Origin: Eutrigla gurnardus
Taxonomy: Eukaryota > Chordata > Actinopteri > Perciformes > Triglidae
DNA: 64,000 nucleotides
Assembly (NCBI GenBank): GCA_963514095.1
Contig: OY741276.1
Span: 10,697,266-10,761,265, forward strand
Reading direction: 5' to 3'
Part shown: positions 60,333 through 64,000 of the stretch, in pieces
Position numbering within the stretch: position 1 is the stretch's first letter
Layout: the number at the start of each line of letters is the position of its first letter
Notes under the pieces: model-generated
Seen by the model: only the letters and a program-made list of their open reading frames with translations
Told to the model about the DNA's origin: nothing
Database searches by the model: none
Program-made: the position numbers and the translations under genes

Positions 60333-63300
60333 CCACACATGCAGTGTCTGTCCTCCATACCGGAGGGATCTCTTCACAGATAACACTCGAGATAGTGAGC
60401 TGTGATTATGGATAATGTGGTGAGACATACAACATAACGCAGCATGCCATCACAGACAAAATTAATCTTTAAAGCACAGCATAATTACATTTAGGCACAA
60501 TTCCCCAATCAGAGCGCATAATTACTTCGGAGGGAATTAAGGCACTTGTTATACAGTATTCCTGCCGCCGCCTCCCTTAATACTATGAACATTTGTTGGT
60601 CTGTCATTGGGTTTCAATTAAATTCGTACATGGAATCAAATGACTAAAGAGAGGCTAATATTCCTCTCAGAGTCACTGCGTATCCATTTCCCCTTTCAGC
60701 TGAATCCTGCCTTTCTGAGTGATGTAGCCCTCTAAAATGGTGGTTATAGAGAGTGTCCGACCTGCAATAAAAGCTTGGCAGATATATGTAAGGCCGGGGA
60801 AAAGGTTAGTGAAAATGGCTTGGACCACCCCACCTCCAAGATGAAAAGCCCCACCTGACCCGCCTGATGGGTATAAATGTTAAAGGAAAAGATAAAAGGA
60901 AATTAAAACCCCTTGAATGCAGGAGAAAATCAAATCTCATCATCCATGTTCACATGTGACTTGTTACGTATGTAAAATATTTCTTCTAGTCTCCCCTGCA
61001 GAGTGAGCATGTCGAGTCAGAGACTAGATTAAGGTGAATAAAAGGCCTCGATGTAAATTGATTATTATGCAAAGCAACCCTGTCACTCTCACCCCAGGTT
61101 AACATCTCCTTTATGCAATAATGGCATGAGTGACAATACTTAATTATACTGACTCACCACTGTCAAGTGAAGATGGCTTCTTATTATAATACATTCAAAT
61201 ATCATTGTCCATTATGCTTCCTTTCTGCACACTTTCCCAATGAAAAAATGGAAAAAAAAAAAGCTATAAATAGTCAGCTTCTATTGGAAATGTTCTCATG
61301 TAGTTTATTATTTTGGGGAAAAAAAGAATTGACCTTGGTGTGTCTGTTCCGCTCAAAGCAGCTTTTCATCTCAGAGCGTCAGAACGGATAAAAGCAAAAA
61401 ATCGCAGGAGGACCCGTGTAAACTGAGCCAATGAATAATTTTCTTCCTCAGTGTTACCTGTACACACATGCCGACATACTGAATAGATTATGACATAATC
61501 GTTAATGCCTGGTGGATCCCAGAAAATGACATTGACTAATACTTTGTGAATCAGCAGTAGGCGACATAAGGCAATGAGCAGCTGTAATAACTTTAGTTTA
61601 GTGTTTTTTTTAGACGGGCAGTGTGACATCAAATGCAGCTCACGTGTGTTTATTTTAGATTTAAACATGCAAGCTCACCCATCATATCTACAATCTCTCA
61701 CATCCTGTCCTCAAGCTCTTGCATTTTGCTCAGAAAGGCTATCAGAAAGAGCCAAACACATTTCTCTATTCAGTTTGGCATTTTAGAAATGTCAATAATG
61801 GTGGATAACATCAGCCACTGAAAGAAAGGACATGCACAAATACATTTTTTACAAATTGCAGGCAAGTTTCTTCATTTGATAGATCGGGGACCAGCTATAT
61901 TTCAATCAAACACAAAGGAAGCGGTAATTGTTTTAGCTTTGTCATACATTTCCTTGGAGGAAATCTCTGGGAAATATCCCTTAATTTAAGTGTTCTGTTC
62001 AGCGTTACAACATTTTAACCTTAGCATGTGTTCAACATTCCACACAGTCACATGTTAGGAGGCTTATCTGCTAAATATTTGATCCGTGGCATTCGCAAAA
62101 CTTCCTCGGATCAGCCTTCGTTCTATTATTTAGCCTTTATCCTGCGGTAAGTGTCTGAACAGTTGGGGACACCGACAACCGAGACGAAACATTCTACTCT
62201 GGAAGGAAATCTAATAAATGAACAGTGGTTGTTTTAAACAATAAAAATGGTAGTTTTTCATTTCTATTGCTGCCTACATATTAACTCTAATTCCATATGA
62301 AGTCAAATGCATTTCTCTTGTACCCAACACTGATGTGTCTTGGATAGCCCATGTATTTTATACAGGAGAGGAAAATAGTGTTTGCCACAAAGATTCCAAA
62401 TTATGGACAACAGGCCACAATGAACAACTGCATTACTACTGCCTGATCACACCATTAACCAGTATATGAATACTCCCCTCAATTATGGTTTTAACTGCAT
62501 TCTGTAGAGGATACCACTTCACCTGATCCTCCCTCACTCTTCCACTCTTCTTCCTCATCCCTCCCGAGAGCGTCACTAATGACAGGCACAGCTTTTGTTT
62601 TAGTTTCCCTTACCTTAATTGAGTTATTCTTCTAAATGACCTCTCTCTTTCTCCCCAACTCCCTTCCCTCTTTAGCTACTCCAGCTTCCCTCCCTAACCC
62701 TTCCCCGCATCCTGCCTGCCGTTTTATGAATCTCCCCAACGCTGCGTTAACCTTTTTAAAATCCTCAATGCGTTGTCATGACATTTATCCCCATCATACT
62801 TCTTACATATGCATACAGTTGTCTCGTGATAATGATAATAGCAGACGCCTCAAATTGTCATAATTATTAATGCGACACTGTGGTATAATTGGCTTTCTGC
62901 TCCATTACCTCCGGTGGCTATGCATGAAGCCTATATATGTCTCTCTCTATACCTCTACCGGCATGCCGGGGCTCCACCGCTCTCTCGGATGGAGGCGACA
63001 AGACTGCCATGTGTAATTGCTTCGTTAGCTATCTGCGACATCTTAAATGACTTCAGAGAGGAAGGATGGCTGATCAGATTTATACTAAAACATGCACGGG
63101 AAAAAAGGATCGTGGCTTAGCGGGGGAGAAAAAGGAGTGAGAGGGGGAGGCGACGAGTGAATGTGGAAAGGGTGATATGTCGCTAGATTAAGGGAGGGGG
63201 GAAGAAGAGAATGCATGAAAGAGAGAGGAGAGCTAGAGACAGCTAGAAAGGGAATAGATGACCTAATCCTGATGGTAACGGGTCATATTAGAGTCACAAC

Positions 63301-64000
63301 CATTACACTCACACAAACGCTCGCGCTCTCTTTTCTCTCTTGGCACATATTCTCCGTCTTTTGGAAGAGAGGCCAAAATATTCTCTCTCTTCACAGGAGG
63401 CAATGGCCTGCAAGCTGCAGTGTTCTTAAATTGAGGTCACCTTCAATTATCATCCCCTGTCTCGTCTGACATATGTGGTGAATTACGCTAAGTGACTTTA
63501 GAGAGTCACAGGACCTTGGACCCCCCCCTGTCATCGTGTGAGAAACATTTCTTCCATTATGTGTTTTGAACGATTGAAGGACTTTCTTTTTTTCTTCTTC
63601 CATGAACGGCTTAACGTGGCCACCACTCCAAACCCACAAAGTAGCTGGAATTCCCTCGGGAGCACACGTAAGCAGATCTGCATAAATATTCTGGCATGCT
63701 TGGAAATGCTAAGCTAACCCGTGGCTTCAATCAGTCTGCGTGAACGTCAGTGTGTCACATGGACAAACACAGGGTTTCCGCCACTTTCATTGAAACCAAT
63801 ACGAATTTGAGTTCCACTGAGTTAATGATCGTTGACAGTTTCTTCCATAAGGCTAAGTCACAGTGACATGCAAAGCTGTTCCCTAGCACATGTGGGAAGC
63901 AACTCCCTGCTGTTTGTTGGTCCCTTCTCAATCATTCACCTCGTATTTGTTCGCAGACTAATATCCTGTTGCTGCTCTCTATCTGATGCACCTGCTCAAT
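59330..64000 (+). other. grid2: grid2 intron, 5' part (runs past window end)
   Basis: This stretch starts GTAAGT and continues to the window end. It contains a CA array at 60283-60328, a TAAT-rich unique stretch around 60480-60720 and pyrimidine-rich sequence near 62510-62720. I looked for the segment following GVSR in GluD2 (Gly-Cys-Trp-Asn-Pro) in all + frames and saw no exon. No transposon ends were recognised. Confidence 0.8.
60283..60328. repeat. (AC)n microsatellite
   Basis: About 23 perfect AC units in intron. Confidence 0.96.

Noticed and set aside
59330..64000. Search for the next grid2 exon
   Set aside because: No + frame carried the expected Gly-Cys-Trp-Asn-Pro segment after a plausible acceptor, so the next exon is taken to lie beyond the window.

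Overview
The window is vertebrate nuclear DNA, most likely from a teleost (ray-finned) fish. It holds the middle of one protein-coding gene on the + strand, grid2 (glutamate receptor ionotropic delta-2). Six internal coding exons are present: 7755-8042, 23021-23226, 44507-44560, 51935-52108, 55857-56018 and 59210-59329. Each has a GT donor and an AG acceptor. All five joins between them keep one reading frame, giving a continuous stretch of about 335 codons. The protein matches the amino-terminal domain (ATD) of GluD2, from roughly residue 82 to residue 416 of a receptor of about 1,007 residues. The signal peptide exons lie to the left of the window. The glutamate/D-serine-binding lobes, membrane segments and C-tail lie to the right. 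Call it grid2 rather than grid1 because of diagnostic stretches such as ACELMNRGILALVSSIGC, RPPVYLN, ETNLVAFDCHW and SCIRKNSKPWQGG.

About 98.4% of the window is intron. Working left to right: an upstream intron end (1-7754); a 15.0 kb intron with most of the mobile DNA; a 21.3 kb intron with a THAP-domain transposon relic, a hAT miniature element and long (TG)n/(CA)n arrays; a 7.4 kb intron with a (TG)n/(CA)n inverted pair and a fish repeat; a 3.7 kb intron with another fish repeat; a 3.2 kb intron with a short duplication; and the start of the next intron. The mammalian gene spans more than a megabase, so these introns are strongly compacted, as expected in fish.

Mobile elements supported by sequence ends: two hAT-type elements with perfect 8-bp target duplications only 72 bp apart (8408-9606 and 9679-10307); a third hAT miniature element with a perfect 8-bp duplication (34153-34801) that still carries a 51-codon transposase-like N-terminus; a diverged relative of the first (20749-21323); a tRNA-derived SINE with a 15-bp target duplication (13530-13715, minus strand); and a TTAA-associated element with a broken THAP zinc-finger reading frame (24603-25490). 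Three further blocks resemble repeats common in fish genomes.

I see no operon, CRISPR, rRNA or functional tRNA gene, and no convincing second protein-coding gene. The many other open frames are low-complexity or chance frames in intron. I found no clearly new biological system. The best leads are the symmetric internal motif array in the 8408 element, the THAP relic, the potential (UG)n/(CA)n hairpin downstream of the 54-bp exon, and the splice-site architecture of the 54-bp and 162-bp exons.
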